64,000 bases of DNA, taken from Actinomycetes bacterium (GTDB taxonomy: Bacteria > Actinomycetota > Coriobacteriia > WRKU01 > WQUG01). How positions within the stretch are numbered: position 1 is the first letter of the stretch; the number at the start of each line of letters is the position of its first letter. The position numbers were made by a program, and so were the translations under genes. The stretch lies in contig JAISUC010000008.1 of NCBI GenBank assembly GCA_031272275.1, positions 37,771 to 101,770 of the forward strand, written 5' to 3'. A model generated the notes under the pieces. That model did no database searches. It saw only the letters and a list, made by a program, of their open reading frames with translations, and was not told where the DNA came from. Shown in pieces: positions 8,479-18,794 of this stretch.

Positions 8479-9064
8479 GAAGAAAGACGCGAACGTCACG
8501 AGTGAGGGCGCAGCCGCTGATTCAGCGGCTGCCGCCACGCCTGAGGACACAGCCGACGTGAAAGCCAAGGGGCGCGCCGGCGCAAAGGACGAGGCGGGAC
8601 GTACTCCCCATAAGGAGGCTACACCCGAGGTGACGGTCGAGGACACGACCGATTGGAAGGCGTATGCGATGCGTGCGCAGGCCGAGTTTGAGAACACCAA
8701 GAAACGTCTGGCGGCCCAACACGCCGCGGCGGTCGAGCGGGCCGGACAGCGGGTCATTGAAGGCTTGATTCCGGTGATGGATGACTTGGAGTACGCGATT
8801 GCGCATGCGCGCGAGAGCGAAAACGAGATCACGGACGGCATCGAGGCGATTTATACCAAGCTGGGTGCGGTGTTTCAGCGCGAGGGCGTCACGGTGATTG
8901 ACCCGACCGGGCAGCCTTTTGACCACAACACGGCCAATGCGGTGCAGATGGTGCCGGATGCGGACGTGCCGGATCAAACCGTTGTGCAGACGCTGCAAAA
9001 GGGCTACGCGATGGGGGCAAAGGTGCTGCGACCGGCGATGGTGGTTGTCAGTACCGCCGGCTAG
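8471..9064 (+). CDS. grpE: Nucleotide exchange factor GrpE
   Basis: GrpE (197 residues) releases ADP from DnaK. The ATG at 8471 overlaps the end of dnaK by 8 bases, indicating translational coupling; an upstream in-frame ATG at 8393 lies deep in dnaK and is not used. Residues ~1-55 are low-complexity Ala/Asp/Glu and contain a 14-of-15 copy of the dispersed repeat (8596-8609) read in frame as GRTPH. The conserved part starts at [19 protein letters not shown] (helical dimerisation stalk) and ends in the beta domain with ...[35 protein letters not shown] and [10 protein letters not shown]. Confidence 0.96.
   Translation: MSRKKDANVTSEGAAADSAAAATPEDTADVKAKGRAGAKDEAGRTPHKEATPEVTVEDTTDWKAYAMRAQAEFENTKKRLAAQHAAAVERAGQRVIEGLIPVMDDLEYAIAHARESENEITDGIEAIYTKLGAVFQREGVTVIDPTGQPFDHNTANAVQMVPDADVPDQTVVQTLQKGYAMGAKVLRPAMVVVSTAG
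8596..8609 (+). repeat. Dispersed 15-mer, 14/15 copy in grpE
   Basis: GGGACGTACTCCCC followed by A, inside the non-conserved N-terminal linker of GrpE. Confidence 0.8.
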
Positions 9065-9153
9065 CCGGGGCGCGGCGCGGGCGACGGGGCTTGCGTGGGT
9101 CGTGCGTGGATCCGCGCAGGTGACGGAGTTGCGAGAGAAAAGCGAGAGCACAC

Positions 9154-10146
9154 ATGGCGGCAACGACCAACAAGAACTACTACGATCTGCTGGGTGTCAA
9201 AAAGGATGCGACGGCAGATGAGATAAAAAAGGCTTTTCGCAAGGCCGCGCGCAAGCATCATCCGGATGCCGGCGGCAACGAAGAGACCTTCAAGCAGATA
9301 AACGAGGCCTACGAGGTTCTGTCCGACAAGGACAAGCGGGCGCAATACGACCAGTTCGGTCAGTATTTCGGACCGAATGGACCGGGGCCGGGTTATGGAC
9401 CGGGTGGCGGAGCGGCCGGTGGTGCCGGCGGCGGGAACCCCTTTGGCGGAGGCGCCTATGGCTGGCCGGGAGGCAGCGGCGGTTACCAGCAGGTCGAGTT
9501 CAACATGGACGATATCGGCATCGGCGACATTTTCGGCTCGATGTTCGGCGGCGGGCGCAGTGGTGCCGGCGGCGGCGGATTCGGCGGGTTTGGACGCAAG
9601 AAAGCCGCAAGCCAGCCCGGACAGGATTTGCAGTTCGACGTCACGGTCAGTTTCGAGGAGTCGTTGACCGGGGCGGTGCGTACGGCACGGACCGGTCAGG
9701 GCAAAGATATGACCGTGAACATTCCGGCGGGGGTTGCCGACGGCGGCAAGCTGAAGTTCAAGGGCAAGGGTGCGGCGTCGCCCGTTGCGGGCGGTCCGCG
9801 CGGCGACCTGTACGTGGTGACCCACATTACCCCGCACGCGTATTTCAAGCGCGAGAAATCGGATGTGGTGCTGGAGTTGCCCCTGACGATGGCGGAAGCG
9901 GCGCTGGGGACGACGGTCACCGTGCCGGTACCCGACGGAACCCGCGCGAAGCTGAAGATTCCGGCGGGCACCCAAAGCGGCAAGGTCTTTCGGATGAAAG
10001 GCAAAGGCGCGCCCAAACTGAAAGGCAAAGGGGCGGGGGATCTGCGTGTGGTCGCCCAGGTCGTGGTGCCGCGTCACCTGACGGCGCAGCAGCGCGAACT
10101 GCTGGAGCAGCTGGGCCAGGACGGCGCCGAGCTGCGCCACTGGTAA
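9154..10146 (+). CDS. dnaJ: DnaJ-family co-chaperone lacking the zinc-finger domain
   Basis: This 330-residue J-protein stimulates the DnaK ATPase. The J domain is at residues ~5-70 with the HPD tripeptide in [11 protein letters not shown] long Gly-rich linker (~75-150, with [20 protein letters not shown]) leads directly into the C-terminal beta domains ([16 protein letters not shown]..., then [39 protein letters not shown]). The four CxxCxGxG zinc repeats of classical DnaJ are absent, so it is a type II (CbpA/DnaJ2-like) protein even though it is in the dnaK operon. Actinobacteria often have a second, full DnaJ elsewhere. The spacing to grpE is 89 bases. Confidence 0.93.
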   Translation: MAATTNKNYYDLLGVKKDATADEIKKAFRKAARKHHPDAGGNEETFKQINEAYEVLSDKDKRAQYDQFGQYFGPNGPGPGYGPGGGAAGGAGGGNPFGGGAYGWPGGSGGYQQVEFNMDDIGIGDIFGSMFGGGRSGAGGGGFGGFGRKKAASQPGQDLQFDVTVSFEESLTGAVRTARTGQGKDMTVNIPAGVADGGKLKFKGKGAASPVAGGPRGDLYVVTHITPHAYFKREKSDVVLELPLTMAEAALGTTVTVPVPDGTRAKLKIPAGTQSGKVFRMKGKGAPKLKGKGAGDLRVVAQVVVPRHLTAQQRELLEQLGQDGAELRHW

Positions 10147-10177
10147 GAAAAGAATCACTGCTGAAAGGGGCAATGAA

Positions 10178-10573
10178 ATGGTACGACGCGATAGAAACCG
10201 TCCGGTCTATATGATCGGTGTGGCGGCAGAGCTGGCGGGTGTGCACCCGCAGACGCTGCGTATCTACGAACGCAAGAATCTGGTCGAGCCACAGCGCACC
10301 GGCGGCAATACACGTCTGTACAGCGAGGCCGACATCGACCGTCTGCGTCTGATTCAACAGCTGACCCAGGAAGAGGGAATCAATTTGGCCGGCGTCGTGC
10401 GTATCATCGACCTGGAACAGGAACGCGAGCGCCTGCAGGCTGAGGTGGATGCGCTGCGCGAGGAAATCCGCGAGATGAAACGCGAAGCCATTCGTGCCGA
10501 GGTGATGGCGGTTCGCAACAAGGCCATCGTTCCAATGGGGCGGCTGGACGTCACCCGCTACAGCGAGGACTAA
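10178..10573 (+). CDS. hspR: Heat-shock repressor HspR, MerR family
   Basis: HspR (131 residues) represses the dnaK operon and other chaperone genes, using DnaK as co-repressor in the actinobacteria studied. Residues ~6-75 form the MerR winged helix: YMIGVAAELAGVHPQTLRIYERKNLVEPQRTGGNTRLYSEADIDRLRLI. A Glu/Arg-rich coiled coil (LEQERERLQAEVDALREEIREMKRE) follows for dimerisation. A GAAAGGGG site sits 9 bases before the ATG. Its place 31 bases after dnaJ is the standard actinobacterial arrangement. Confidence 0.95.
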   Translation: MVRRDRNRPVYMIGVAAELAGVHPQTLRIYERKNLVEPQRTGGNTRLYSEADIDRLRLIQQLTQEEGINLAGVVRIIDLEQERERLQAEVDALREEIREMKREAIRAEVMAVRNKAIVPMGRLDVTRYSED

Positions 10574-10717
10574 CGCCCTCACGCCGGCACGCGCAATTGC
10601 GGCTACGGATAAAACCCGCTCTCTGCCCGCAATGCCATCAGCACGTACCCGAACCGGGTCCTGAATTCGCACCTGAATTCGGGGCGTACTTTTACCGCGT
10701 CACGAGCGGTTCTGTGC

Positions 10718-10723
10718 TACGAT
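10718..10723 (+). promoter_or_regulatory. Putative extended -10 element for the purine operon
   Basis: TGC-TACGAT (extended -10 at 10715-10723) lies 34 bases before the purC start. A convincing -35 is not seen. The 184-base hspR-purC spacer also contains two adjacent CCTGAATTCG copies (about 10660-10680) but no recognisable riboswitch. Confidence 0.4.
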
Positions 10724-10757
10724 TATTTTTTGGGTTCTGAAAAAAGGAGGAAAATCA

Positions 10758-11657
10758 GTGGGCTCGTCCGGTTTGAACCCCGACGCGCAAGGAAAAGTAC
10801 GCGATATCTATGACTTGGGCGACCGCCTGCTGCTGGTCGCAACTGACCGCATCTCTGCTTTCGATTACGTTCTGGATACGCCGATTCCCCACAAAGGTGA
10901 GGTGCTGACACGCCTGTCGCAGTTCTGGTATCGCCGGACCGCCGACCTGGTCGCAAACCACTTCTTGTCCGCCGATGTGGCCGACCTGCCGCCACAATTC
11001 GCCGCCGACGCCGATTGGCTGGCGGGCAGATTCATGTTGGTGCGCAAAGCCCGGGTCTGGCCGGTCGAATGCATCGTGCGCGGCTACCTGACCGGTTCCG
11101 GGCTGATTGATTACCGCGCGACCGGCTCGGTCTGCGGCATCGCATTGCCGCCGAACCTGACGGAGGCCTCGCGTCTGGCCGCGCCGCTCTTTACCCCCTC
11201 GACAAAGGCCGCGCTGGGCGACCACGACGAAAACATCAGCTTTGCCGCGATGGTTGATCTGGTGGGGGAGCAGGATGCCCGCGCCTTGCGTGACACCGCT
11301 GTCGCGGTGTATGAACGCGGCCGCGACGTGGCAGCCGAACGGGGCATCATCATCGCCGACACGAAGTTCGAGTTCGGATCGGTCGATGGACAACTGACGC
11401 TGATTGATGAGGTCTTGACCCCCGATTCCAGTCGGTTCTGGCCGGCGGACGGCTGGCTGCCCGGCGTGGTGCAGCCCAGTTTTGATAAGCAATACGTGCG
11501 CAATTGGCTGCTGGACAGCGGCTGGGATAAGAATAGCGGAGAAACGCCGCCGCCGCTGCCCGCCGACGTGGTGCAACGCACCAGCGAGAAATATATACAG
11601 GCGTATGAGTTGATAACAGGAGAGAAGTTTGTTCCAATCGGAAAGGAAATGATGTGA
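10758..11657 (+). CDS. purC: Phosphoribosylaminoimidazole-succinocarboxamide synthase
   Basis: PurC (299 residues) joins CAIR and aspartate with ATP to give SAICAR. It starts at a GTG with a strong AAGGAGG 7 bases upstream. Family motifs: [28 protein letters not shown] at the N-terminus, [14 protein letters not shown] (substrate loop), GLPLPPNL-like [14 protein letters not shown], and [11 protein letters not shown]...[17 protein letters not shown]. The length and order of motifs match the long eukaryote/actinobacterial-type monomeric PurC. First gene of the pur operon. Confidence 0.97.
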   Translation: MGSSGLNPDAQGKVRDIYDLGDRLLLVATDRISAFDYVLDTPIPHKGEVLTRLSQFWYRRTADLVANHFLSADVADLPPQFAADADWLAGRFMLVRKARVWPVECIVRGYLTGSGLIDYRATGSVCGIALPPNLTEASRLAAPLFTPSTKAALGDHDENISFAAMVDLVGEQDARALRDTAVAVYERGRDVAAERGIIIADTKFEFGSVDGQLTLIDEVLTPDSSRFWPADGWLPGVVQPSFDKQYVRNWLLDSGWDKNSGETPPPLPADVVQRTSEKYIQAYELITGEKFVPIGKEMM

Positions 11658-12187
11658 GTCGACGGTCGCCCTTAAATAACAGATATCAGAAAAAGACGAA
11701 ACCTCCCGGAGCCACGCGCAAATCGGCGGCACGGGCACGCCCCGCCTATCGCAGCCAATACCAGGCAGCCGATAAAGCGCCCAAGGCAAAGTGGTACGAC
11801 CGATTCCGTAAGGGTAACGCGTCCGGTGCGTCGGCACAGGCCGGTGCGGTGACGAACCGGCCCGCAAAGAAATCCGGAAACAACGACAAAGCCTGGCTGA
11901 CCGCGACGCCGGACACGCCCGAATACAAGCGCCTGCGCAAGCAGTGGTGGATATTCCTCGGGATAGGCGTGGTGTTGCTGGCGTTGTCGCTGGCCAGTAC
12001 GCGCCCCTGGTTTTACGAGACCATCCGCATCCCGGCTGCCACGGCAAACAAGGTCTCGATTGCGTTGTCGTGGACGGCGTTGGCGGTGGTGGCGTTTTCC
12101 TGGTGGTTGGATTTCAAGAAAATCCGCCCGCTGATAAAGGAAGCCCAAGCAGAGGCGAAGCGCAAGCAGAAAAAGAACAAATCCTGA
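11654..12187 (+). CDS. Lysine-rich two-TM membrane protein in the purine operon
   Basis: A 177-residue protein of unknown function. The GTG at 11654 overlaps the purC stop by 4 bases and GAAAGGA precedes it, so translation is coupled to purC. Residues 1-95 are basic and disordered-looking ([23 protein letters not shown]...). Two transmembrane helices follow at ~97-118 ([19 protein letters not shown]) and ~132-155 ([19 protein letters not shown]), and it ends in a Lys-rich tail. It resembles membrane proteins annotated as hypothetical in coriobacteria. No enzymatic motif is visible, and a role in purine synthesis cannot be claimed from position alone. Confidence 0.75.
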   Translation: MSRRSPLNNRYQKKTKPPGATRKSAARARPAYRSQYQAADKAPKAKWYDRFRKGNASGASAQAGAVTNRPAKKSGNNDKAWLTATPDTPEYKRLRKQWWIFLGIGVVLLALSLASTRPWFYETIRIPAATANKVSIALSWTALAVVAFSWWLDFKKIRPLIKEAQAEAKRKQKKNKS

Positions 12188-12270
12188 GGCGAAAGTGGAC
12201 GTCTGCAACGCGCGCCCGACGGCATGACGGCACGACAGCACGACGAGATAACAGACAGAAGGGGGAGCAC

Positions 12271-12501
12271 ATGGCGAAGTATGAAATCCTGGTCACCTAT
12301 CGCACGGGTATTTTCGACCCGGCGGGCGAGACCGCGCGGCGCGGGCTGGAACAAATCGGATTCACCGGTGTGGATAAGGTCAGCATCGGAAAGTTCATCC
12401 AGCTGGATGCCGACGCGACGCCTGACGAGGTGCAGGTGATGTGTGAAAAGCTGTTGGCCAACCCGGTCATCGAGGACTTTGCAATCAAGTCGGTGGGGTG
12501 A
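12271..12501 (+). CDS. purS: FGAM synthase subunit PurS
   Basis: PurS (76 residues) bridges PurQ and PurL in the three-part FGAM synthase. The sequence YEILVTYRTGIFDPAGETARRGLEQIGFTGVDKVSIGKFIQLD has the usual 'k.gi.DP.G..i...L..lGf..v..vr.gk.i.l' pattern. A GGGGGAG site lies 5 bases before the ATG; the frame is open further upstream but without conserved sequence. Confidence 0.95.
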   Translation: MAKYEILVTYRTGIFDPAGETARRGLEQIGFTGVDKVSIGKFIQLDADATPDEVQVMCEKLLANPVIEDFAIKSVG

Positions 12502-12506
12502 CGTCC

Positions 12507-13214
12507 ATGAAACTGGGAACCATCGTTTTTCCGGGCAGCAACTGCGAACAAGACGTCGCCTATGCCTGTGAATATCTGGGAATCGAACACCGCTATCTGT
12601 GGCATAACGATCGCGATTTGGGCGGTGTGGATGCGGTCGTGCTGCCGGGTGGATTCAGTTACGGAGATTACCTGCGCTGTGGTGCGGTGGCGCGTTTCTC
12701 GCCGATTATGGATGCGGTCAGCGCCTTTGCCGCAGACGGCGGGCGCGTGCTGGGCATCTGCAACGGTTTTCAGGTCCTGACCGAGGCACATCTATTGCCC
12801 GGTGCTCTGATACGCAATACCGGGCTGAAGTTCATCTGTCGCGAGCTGCCGCTGCGGGTCCAGGCCTCCTGCGCCTGGCTGAACGAACCTGCGGGCCGCG
12901 TACTGCGGATGCCGGTGGCGCATAACGAGGGGAACTTCGTCTGTGACGACGAAACACTGGCTGCACTGCAGGCCACAGACCGCATCATTTTGCGCTATTG
13001 TGCCGATGACGGCGGGGATTTGGCATGCGCCCCGAACGGTGCGCGTGACTGCATCGCCGGAATTTGTAACGAAGGCCGCAACGTATTCGGCCTGATGCCG
13101 CACCCCGAACGCGTGATTGATCCGGTCTGCGGCGGTATTGACGGACAGACGATATTTCGTGCGGTAGCGGGACTGACCGGCACCGACGCTGCCGCTGCGG
13201 CAGCTGCGGCGTAA
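12507..13214 (+). CDS. purQ: FGAM synthase glutaminase subunit PurQ
   Basis: PurQ (235 residues) is a class I glutamine amidotransferase that feeds ammonia to PurL. Catalytic Cys is in GICNGFQVL, and the His-Glu pair in LMPHPERVIDP. The N-terminus MKLGTIVFPGSNCEQDV fits the family when the ATG at 12507 is used. A GTG at 12498, overlapping the purS stop codon, would add three residues. The extreme C-terminus is an oligo-alanine run (residues ~227-235) beyond the normal family end. Confidence 0.96.
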   Translation: MKLGTIVFPGSNCEQDVAYACEYLGIEHRYLWHNDRDLGGVDAVVLPGGFSYGDYLRCGAVARFSPIMDAVSAFAADGGRVLGICNGFQVLTEAHLLPGALIRNTGLKFICRELPLRVQASCAWLNEPAGRVLRMPVAHNEGNFVCDDETLAALQATDRIILRYCADDGGDLACAPNGARDCIAGICNEGRNVFGLMPHPERVIDPVCGGIDGQTIFRAVAGLTGTDAAAAAAAA

Positions 13215-13250
13215 GGCGCATGCGGGAAACGACGGGGACGCACCGTACCG

Positions 13251-13676
13251 ATGCCTGAAACACTCACCGCAAACGTCAGCCTGACCTTTTATGTCATCTG
13301 GGGCGGCATTCTGTTGATCGAGTTGCTGGCGCTGGCGATGTGCATCGACTCGATCCGTCCCGCACGGCGCAGCATCAAAGAACAGCACGGGGTACCGGTC
13401 GGCAGCCTGTTGACCTACACCATGTTCGGCGGCGTGTATTTCATCGTCGCCCTGCTGGGGTATCTGGACCAGTTGCTGGGATTGCTGCCCGATAACTACT
13501 GCGCGATGGCGGCGGTCGCGCTGAGCCCCATCGTGGCGCTGGTCGAGCTGATCTACCTGTGGTTCGTCGTACTGAAAGGACGCGCCGCCCGCCGCACAAA
13601 GCCGGCAGATGAAACTGAATCGAACGAAAGCAACTCAAGCGAACAGGGGGAACACCATGGCGACACCGATCGCTGA
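13251..13676 (+). CDS. Three-TM membrane protein of unknown function between purQ and purL
   Basis: A 141-residue integral membrane protein. Hydrophobic segments lie at ~9-31 (LTFYVIWGGILLIELLALAMCI), ~50-72 (LLTYTMFGGVYFIVALLGYL) and ~83-108 (CAMAAVALSPIVALVELIYLWFVVL). The tail is hydrophilic and Ser/Glu-rich (ETESNESNSSEQGEHHG). The last 20 bases overlap the start of purL, so it is inside the operon and probably co-translated. I do not recognise a family. A second unrelated membrane protein follows purC in the same operon, so the pattern is not unique to this spot. Confidence 0.75.
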   Translation: MPETLTANVSLTFYVIWGGILLIELLALAMCIDSIRPARRSIKEQHGVPVGSLLTYTMFGGVYFIVALLGYLDQLLGLLPDNYCAMAAVALSPIVALVELIYLWFVVLKGRAARRTKPADETESNESNSSEQGEHHGDTDR

Positions 13677-15942
13677 CCTGGGTGCCGACAAAGGCCCCGT
13701 CCTGGCAGTCGAGCTGGGCCTGCGACCTGACGAATACGAACACATCACGCAGATTCTGGGACGCACTCCCACGATTTGCGAGCTGTATATGTATTCGCTG
13801 ATGTGGTCGGAACATTGCAGCTACAAGCATTCGAAAAAGTACCTGCGCCTGTTTCCGACGACCGGTCCGCACGTGCTGCAGGGGCCGGGCGAAAACGCCG
13901 GCGTGATCAGCGTGGGTGACGGCTGGGCGGTTGCGTTCAAAATGGAAACCCACAACCACCCCAGCGCCATCGAGCCCTACGAGGGCGCAGCCACCGGAAT
14001 CGGGGGCATCATCCGCGACATATTTACCATGGGAGCGCGTCCCATCGCCTGTGTTGACAGCTTGCGATTCGGTACTTTGGACAAGCCGCGCCAGCGCTAT
14101 TTGTTCGAGGGCGCGGTTGCCGGCATCGGCGGCTATGGCAACTGTATCGGCGTGCCGACCGTGGCAGGCGAGGTCTATTTCGAGCCGGCCTACGAAGGCA
14201 ACTGCATCATCGGTGCGATGTCGATAGGACTGCTGCGCGAGGAAAACCTGACGCGCGCGACGGCATCGGGCGTGGGCAACCAACTGGTGTTGATCGGCTC
14301 GACCACCGGGCGCGACGGCATCGGTGGGGCGAGCGTGCTGGCCAGCCAAGAGTTCGACGAGGGTGCCGAAGCCAAGCGCCCCGCCGTGCAGGTGGGCGAT
14401 CCCTTCGAGGAAAAGCTGCTGATCGAGGCCTGCCTGGAGCTGCTGGAAAGCGGCCTGTTGGTGGGACTGGGCGACCTGGGGGCCGCGGGTTTGACCAGCA
14501 GCGCCTCCGAAATGGCGTCGCGTGCGGGTGTGGGGTTGGACATCGACGTGGCAAAGGTCCCACGTCGCGAGCCGGGGATGCAGCCCTTTGAGATCATGGT
14601 CAGTGAATCGCAAGAGCGGATGCTCGCCTGCGTGGAACCCGAAAAGCTCGAGGCAGTACTTGCGGTCTGCGACAAGTGGGGGCTGCGTGCAACCGTGATC
14701 GGGCAGGTGACCGACACCGGGGACTTCGTGGTGCGCGACGGGGATGCGTTGGTGGGCTGCATGCCTGCGCTGTCACTGGCGGATGACGCACCGGAATACG
14801 ATGTTCCTTTCTCGAAACCGGCGTATATCGAGCGTCTGGCGGCAGAGTCGATTCCCGATGATGCGCTGCCCCAAGATCCGGGCGAGTTGAACGAGGTCAT
14901 GAAACGTATGCTGGGCAGTCACAATATCTGTTCGCGTGCGTGGATCTACGAACAGTATGACCACCAAGTGATGGACAACACGGTCGTGAAACCGGGGGGC
15001 GACGCGGCGGTGCTGCGCATCGGGCTGACCGGGCGCGGTGCCCGCAGTGGCAGTGGCGACAGTGGTGGCCGCACGGTGACCGATCGCGGCATTGCGGTAT
15101 CGAGTGACTGTAACGGGCGGTATTGCTATCTGAACCCCTACCGCGGCGCACAGATCGCGCTGGCGGAGGCCGCACGTAACGTCAGCTGTGTCGGGGGCGA
15201 GCCTGCGGCGATCACCGACTGCTTGAGCTTCGGTTCGCCGGACAAGCCCGAAGTCTACTGGACTTTTGTCGAAGCGATCAAGGGGCTTTCGGACGGGTGT
15301 CGCAGTTTCGGCATTCCGGTGATCAGCGGAAACGTGAGCTTTTACAACGAATCGTTCGGTGAGCCCATTTATCCCACGCCCAAGGTCGGGCTGGTCGGTC
15401 TGGTTGAGCGCCTGGACCGGGTCTGCACGGCTGATTTCAAGGACGCGGGCGACACCATTATCCTGTTGGGCCAGACCGAACACGAGCTGGGCGGCAGCGA
15501 ATACCTGCGTCTGGAACACGACCGGGTGGCAGGAGAGATCCCCGCTCTGGATCTGGAACTGGAACGCGACGTCCAAGACACCGTGCGCGAACTGGTGCGC
15601 GCAGGTCTGCTGAAAAGCGCGCATGACTGTTCCGACGGCGGAGTCGCGGTCGCGCTGGCAGAATCTGCAATAGGCGGACGCGTCGGGTTCGAGGTCGCGC
15701 TGGATGACGATCTGCCGGCGGCGGTCAGCCTGTTCAGCGAAACGCAAAGCCGCGTGGTGGTCAGCTGTGACAGCGCGAACGTGGACGCGGTGTTGGACGC
15801 TGCGGCGGCACACGGCATTCCCTTTAGCGTGCTGGGAGACGTCGGCGGAAATCGCCTGGTGATACAGGATAAGCTGGATCTGGATCTGGATACGGCGGCA
15901 GACATTTATCACGGCGCGTTGGAACAGGCGGTGCACGGCTGA
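13657..15942 (+). CDS. purL: FGAM synthase large subunit PurL
   Basis: PurL (761 residues) is the ATP-dependent synthetase subunit that converts FGAR to FGAM. The start at 13657 has AGGGGG 6 bases upstream; an earlier in-frame ATG at 13609 has no such site and would add a non-conserved leader. Motifs in order: MWSEHCSYKHSKKYL (~40-55), KMETHNHPSAIEPYEGAATGIGGIIRDIFTMGARPIA (first AIRS-type half), SAHDCSDGGVAVALAES (second half). The size is that of the short PurL used with separate PurS and PurQ, which are both just upstream. Confidence 0.97.
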   Translation: MATPIADLGADKGPVLAVELGLRPDEYEHITQILGRTPTICELYMYSLMWSEHCSYKHSKKYLRLFPTTGPHVLQGPGENAGVISVGDGWAVAFKMETHNHPSAIEPYEGAATGIGGIIRDIFTMGARPIACVDSLRFGTLDKPRQRYLFEGAVAGIGGYGNCIGVPTVAGEVYFEPAYEGNCIIGAMSIGLLREENLTRATASGVGNQLVLIGSTTGRDGIGGASVLASQEFDEGAEAKRPAVQVGDPFEEKLLIEACLELLESGLLVGLGDLGAAGLTSSASEMASRAGVGLDIDVAKVPRREPGMQPFEIMVSESQERMLACVEPEKLEAVLAVCDKWGLRATVIGQVTDTGDFVVRDGDALVGCMPALSLADDAPEYDVPFSKPAYIERLAAESIPDDALPQDPGELNEVMKRMLGSHNICSRAWIYEQYDHQVMDNTVVKPGGDAAVLRIGLTGRGARSGSGDSGGRTVTDRGIAVSSDCNGRYCYLNPYRGAQIALAEAARNVSCVGGEPAAITDCLSFGSPDKPEVYWTFVEAIKGLSDGCRSFGIPVISGNVSFYNESFGEPIYPTPKVGLVGLVERLDRVCTADFKDAGDTIILLGQTEHELGGSEYLRLEHDRVAGEIPALDLELERDVQDTVRELVRAGLLKSAHDCSDGGVAVALAESAIGGRVGFEVALDDDLPAAVSLFSETQSRVVVSCDSANVDAVLDAAAAHGIPFSVLGDVGGNRLVIQDKLDLDLDTAADIYHGALEQAVHG

Positions 15943-17384
15943 TGTGTGGTGTGATCGGAGTATTCGCACCGGGCGAAGACGTCGCCCGCATGTGCTATTT
16001 CGGGCTGCATGCGTTGCAGCACCGCGGGCAGGAAAGCGCCGGAATCGCCGTGGGCGACGGCTCGACGGTGACCGCCGTCAAGAACTTGGGGCTGGTCAGT
16101 CAGATTTTCCGCGAGAGCGATCTGAAGGCCATGCCCGGCCAGGTTGCCATCGGGCACGCCCGCTATTCGACCACGGGCGGTTCCACCAGCTGGGAAAACG
16201 CCCAGCCGCACCTCAGCAGCATCGACCGGCAACTGATTGCGCTCGCGCATAACGGAAACCTGGTCAACACGGCGGCGTTGCGCGACGGTCTGATCGACGA
16301 AGGCGTGCGCCTGCGTTCGGACAGCGATTCCGAGGCGATCGCGGCTTTGGTGGGCGCATTCACCCAACAGACCAACCATATTCGCGACGGCATCGCGCGC
16401 ACGATGGAGCTGATCCGCGGGGCATATGCCGTCGTGCTGATAACCGAAAACGCACTGTATGCCTTTCGCGATCCTCTGGGCATCCGCCCGCTGGTGCTGG
16501 GCGAGCTGGTCGAGGTCAGTGAGGGCGGACGCAGCTGCTCGTTGGCTCCCGGACACGGCTGGGTCGTCGCCAGCGAAACCACGGGTCTGGATATCCTGGG
16601 TGCCCGGTTCGTCCGCGAGGTCGCGCCCGGCGAAATACTGCGCATCGACGCCCAGGGCTTGGCTTCGTGTAACGTCGCCGACGCGGCAGCCAAAGGCGAG
16701 GGAGTGCGTCCCGGCGCGTTGGCGCGCTGCATTTTCGAATACGTGTACTTTGCGCGTCCCGACAGCGTGGTCGACGGTCGCAGCATGTATGAATGTCGCC
16801 ACCGCATGGGCGAGCTGCTGGCACAGCACGCACCCGTGCGCGCCGATGTGGTCATCGGGGTTCCCGACAGCGGCACACCGGCCGCCATCGGATATGCGCG
16901 GGCGTCGGGCATTCCCTATGGGGACGGGCTTGCGAAAAACCGCTATGTGGGCCGCACCTTCATTCAGCCCGGACAGTCGCTCCGCCAGCGCGGTATCCGC
17001 CTGAAGCTGAACCCGATGAAACACGCCATCGAGGGTAAGCGGGTCGTCGTGGTCGACGACTCGATTGTCCGCGGCAACACGACGCGCGCGCTGGTGGGGA
17101 TGCTTCGCGAGGCCGGTGCCACCGAGGTGCACTTGCGCGTGACATCGCCGCCGGTTGCCTGGCCCTGTTTTCTGGGCATCGACACGCCGACGCGCACCGA
17201 GCTTATCGCCTCGCGCGCCGATGTCGAGGAAATCCGCGAACACGTCGGCGCCGACACGCTGGTGTACCTGCGCCGCGAGGACATGGTGGCGGCCACGAAT
17301 CGCCCGGCTGACGAGTTCTGTTGTGCCTGCTTTGACGGAGACTATCCGCTGGATGTTTCCGCCAACCTGGCACAAATGGCATGA
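15942..17384 (+). CDS. purF: Amidophosphoribosyltransferase
   Basis: PurF (480 residues) commits PRPP to purine synthesis by transferring glutamine amide nitrogen. The ATG overlaps the purL stop codon by one base. After removal of Met the N-terminal Cys2 (MCGVIGVFAP) is the glutaminase nucleophile, with no propeptide. The phosphoribosyltransferase domain has the PRPP loop VVVVDDSIVRGNTTRALVGML. Four Cys spread in the C-terminal part (C...CFLGID, CCACF) fit the Fe-S-containing PurF group. A 14/15 copy of the dispersed repeat (16698-16712) is read in frame as EGVRP in a surface loop between the two domains. Confidence 0.97.
   Translation: MCGVIGVFAPGEDVARMCYFGLHALQHRGQESAGIAVGDGSTVTAVKNLGLVSQIFRESDLKAMPGQVAIGHARYSTTGGSTSWENAQPHLSSIDRQLIALAHNGNLVNTAALRDGLIDEGVRLRSDSDSEAIAALVGAFTQQTNHIRDGIARTMELIRGAYAVVLITENALYAFRDPLGIRPLVLGELVEVSEGGRSCSLAPGHGWVVASETTGLDILGARFVREVAPGEILRIDAQGLASCNVADAAAKGEGVRPGALARCIFEYVYFARPDSVVDGRSMYECRHRMGELLAQHAPVRADVVIGVPDSGTPAAIGYARASGIPYGDGLAKNRYVGRTFIQPGQSLRQRGIRLKLNPMKHAIEGKRVVVVDDSIVRGNTTRALVGMLREAGATEVHLRVTSPPVAWPCFLGIDTPTRTELIASRADVEEIREHVGADTLVYLRREDMVAATNRPADEFCCACFDGDYPLDVSANLAQMA
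16698..16712 (-). repeat. Dispersed 15-mer, 14/15 copy in purF
   Basis: GAGGGAGTGCGTCCC, one mismatch, inside the purF reading frame. Confidence 0.7.
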
Positions 17385-17398
17385 TGCGGTTTCACCGA

Positions 17399-17462
17399 TT
17401 GGCGCTGAAAGATGCTGCCAATAAAAAGCTTTACAGCTTTTTTTGGCCCACTTTCAGCTCGA
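17399..17462 (+). terminator. Hairpin terminator, first copy of a 64-bp perfect direct repeat
   Basis: Nested stem: GCTGAAAG (17404-17411) pairs with CTTTCAGC (17451-17458), and AAAAAGCT (17423-17430) with AGCTTTTT (17435-17442) around a TTAC loop, followed by more T. It lies 15 bases after the purF stop codon and would act as an intrinsic terminator or attenuator between purF and purM. Confidence 0.75.
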
Positions 17463-17479
17463 CCTTGACAACCCCGCCC

Positions 17480-17514
17480 GTCATTGCGAGGCGACGTAGT
17501 CGCCGCGGCAATCC
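17480..17514 (+). repeat. REP-like palindromic unit
   Basis: A 35-base unit, GTCATTGCGAGGCGACGTAG followed by TCGCCGCGGCAATCCA, matching 6221-6255 base for base. It sits between the two 64-bp hairpin copies. Confidence 0.85.
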
Positions 17515-17545
17515 ATAACGGGTTTGACCTTGACCTTGCTTGTGT

Positions 17546-17609
17546 TTGGCGCTGAAAGATGCTGCCAATAAAAAGCTTTACAGCTTTTTTTGGCCCACTT
17601 TCAGCTCGA
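17546..17609 (+). terminator. Hairpin terminator, second copy of the 64-bp direct repeat
   Basis: Identical to 17399-17462 over all 64 bases, ending 73 bases before the purM start. A diverged, reverse-oriented relative is at 28997-29041. Confidence 0.75.
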
Positions 17610-17682
17610 TTACTTGAAATGGACGGATAGGGATCAATCCCCCCTGATTGGCAGACATCGGCCGACTGAACGAAAGGATCGT

Positions 17683-18747
<1,065 letters not shown>

Positions 18748-18794
18748 CACCGCCGCATCACCACCGCGGTGGTGTCGCACAGAAAGGAGCCCCC

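Noticed and set aside
6385..8841. Long minus-strand frame of 818 codons antisense to dnaK and grpE
   Set aside because: It mirrors the codon structure of dnaK, has no family features, and such shadows are common in GC-rich genes.
10574..10757. Purine or other riboswitch before purC or purE
   Set aside because: No recognisable conserved core was found in either leader by eye; a covariance-model search would be needed.
13234..13242. GGGACGCAC, prefix of the 15-mer, between purQ and the membrane protein gene
   Set aside because: Only nine bases match, which can occur by chance in 64 kb; not counted as a copy.
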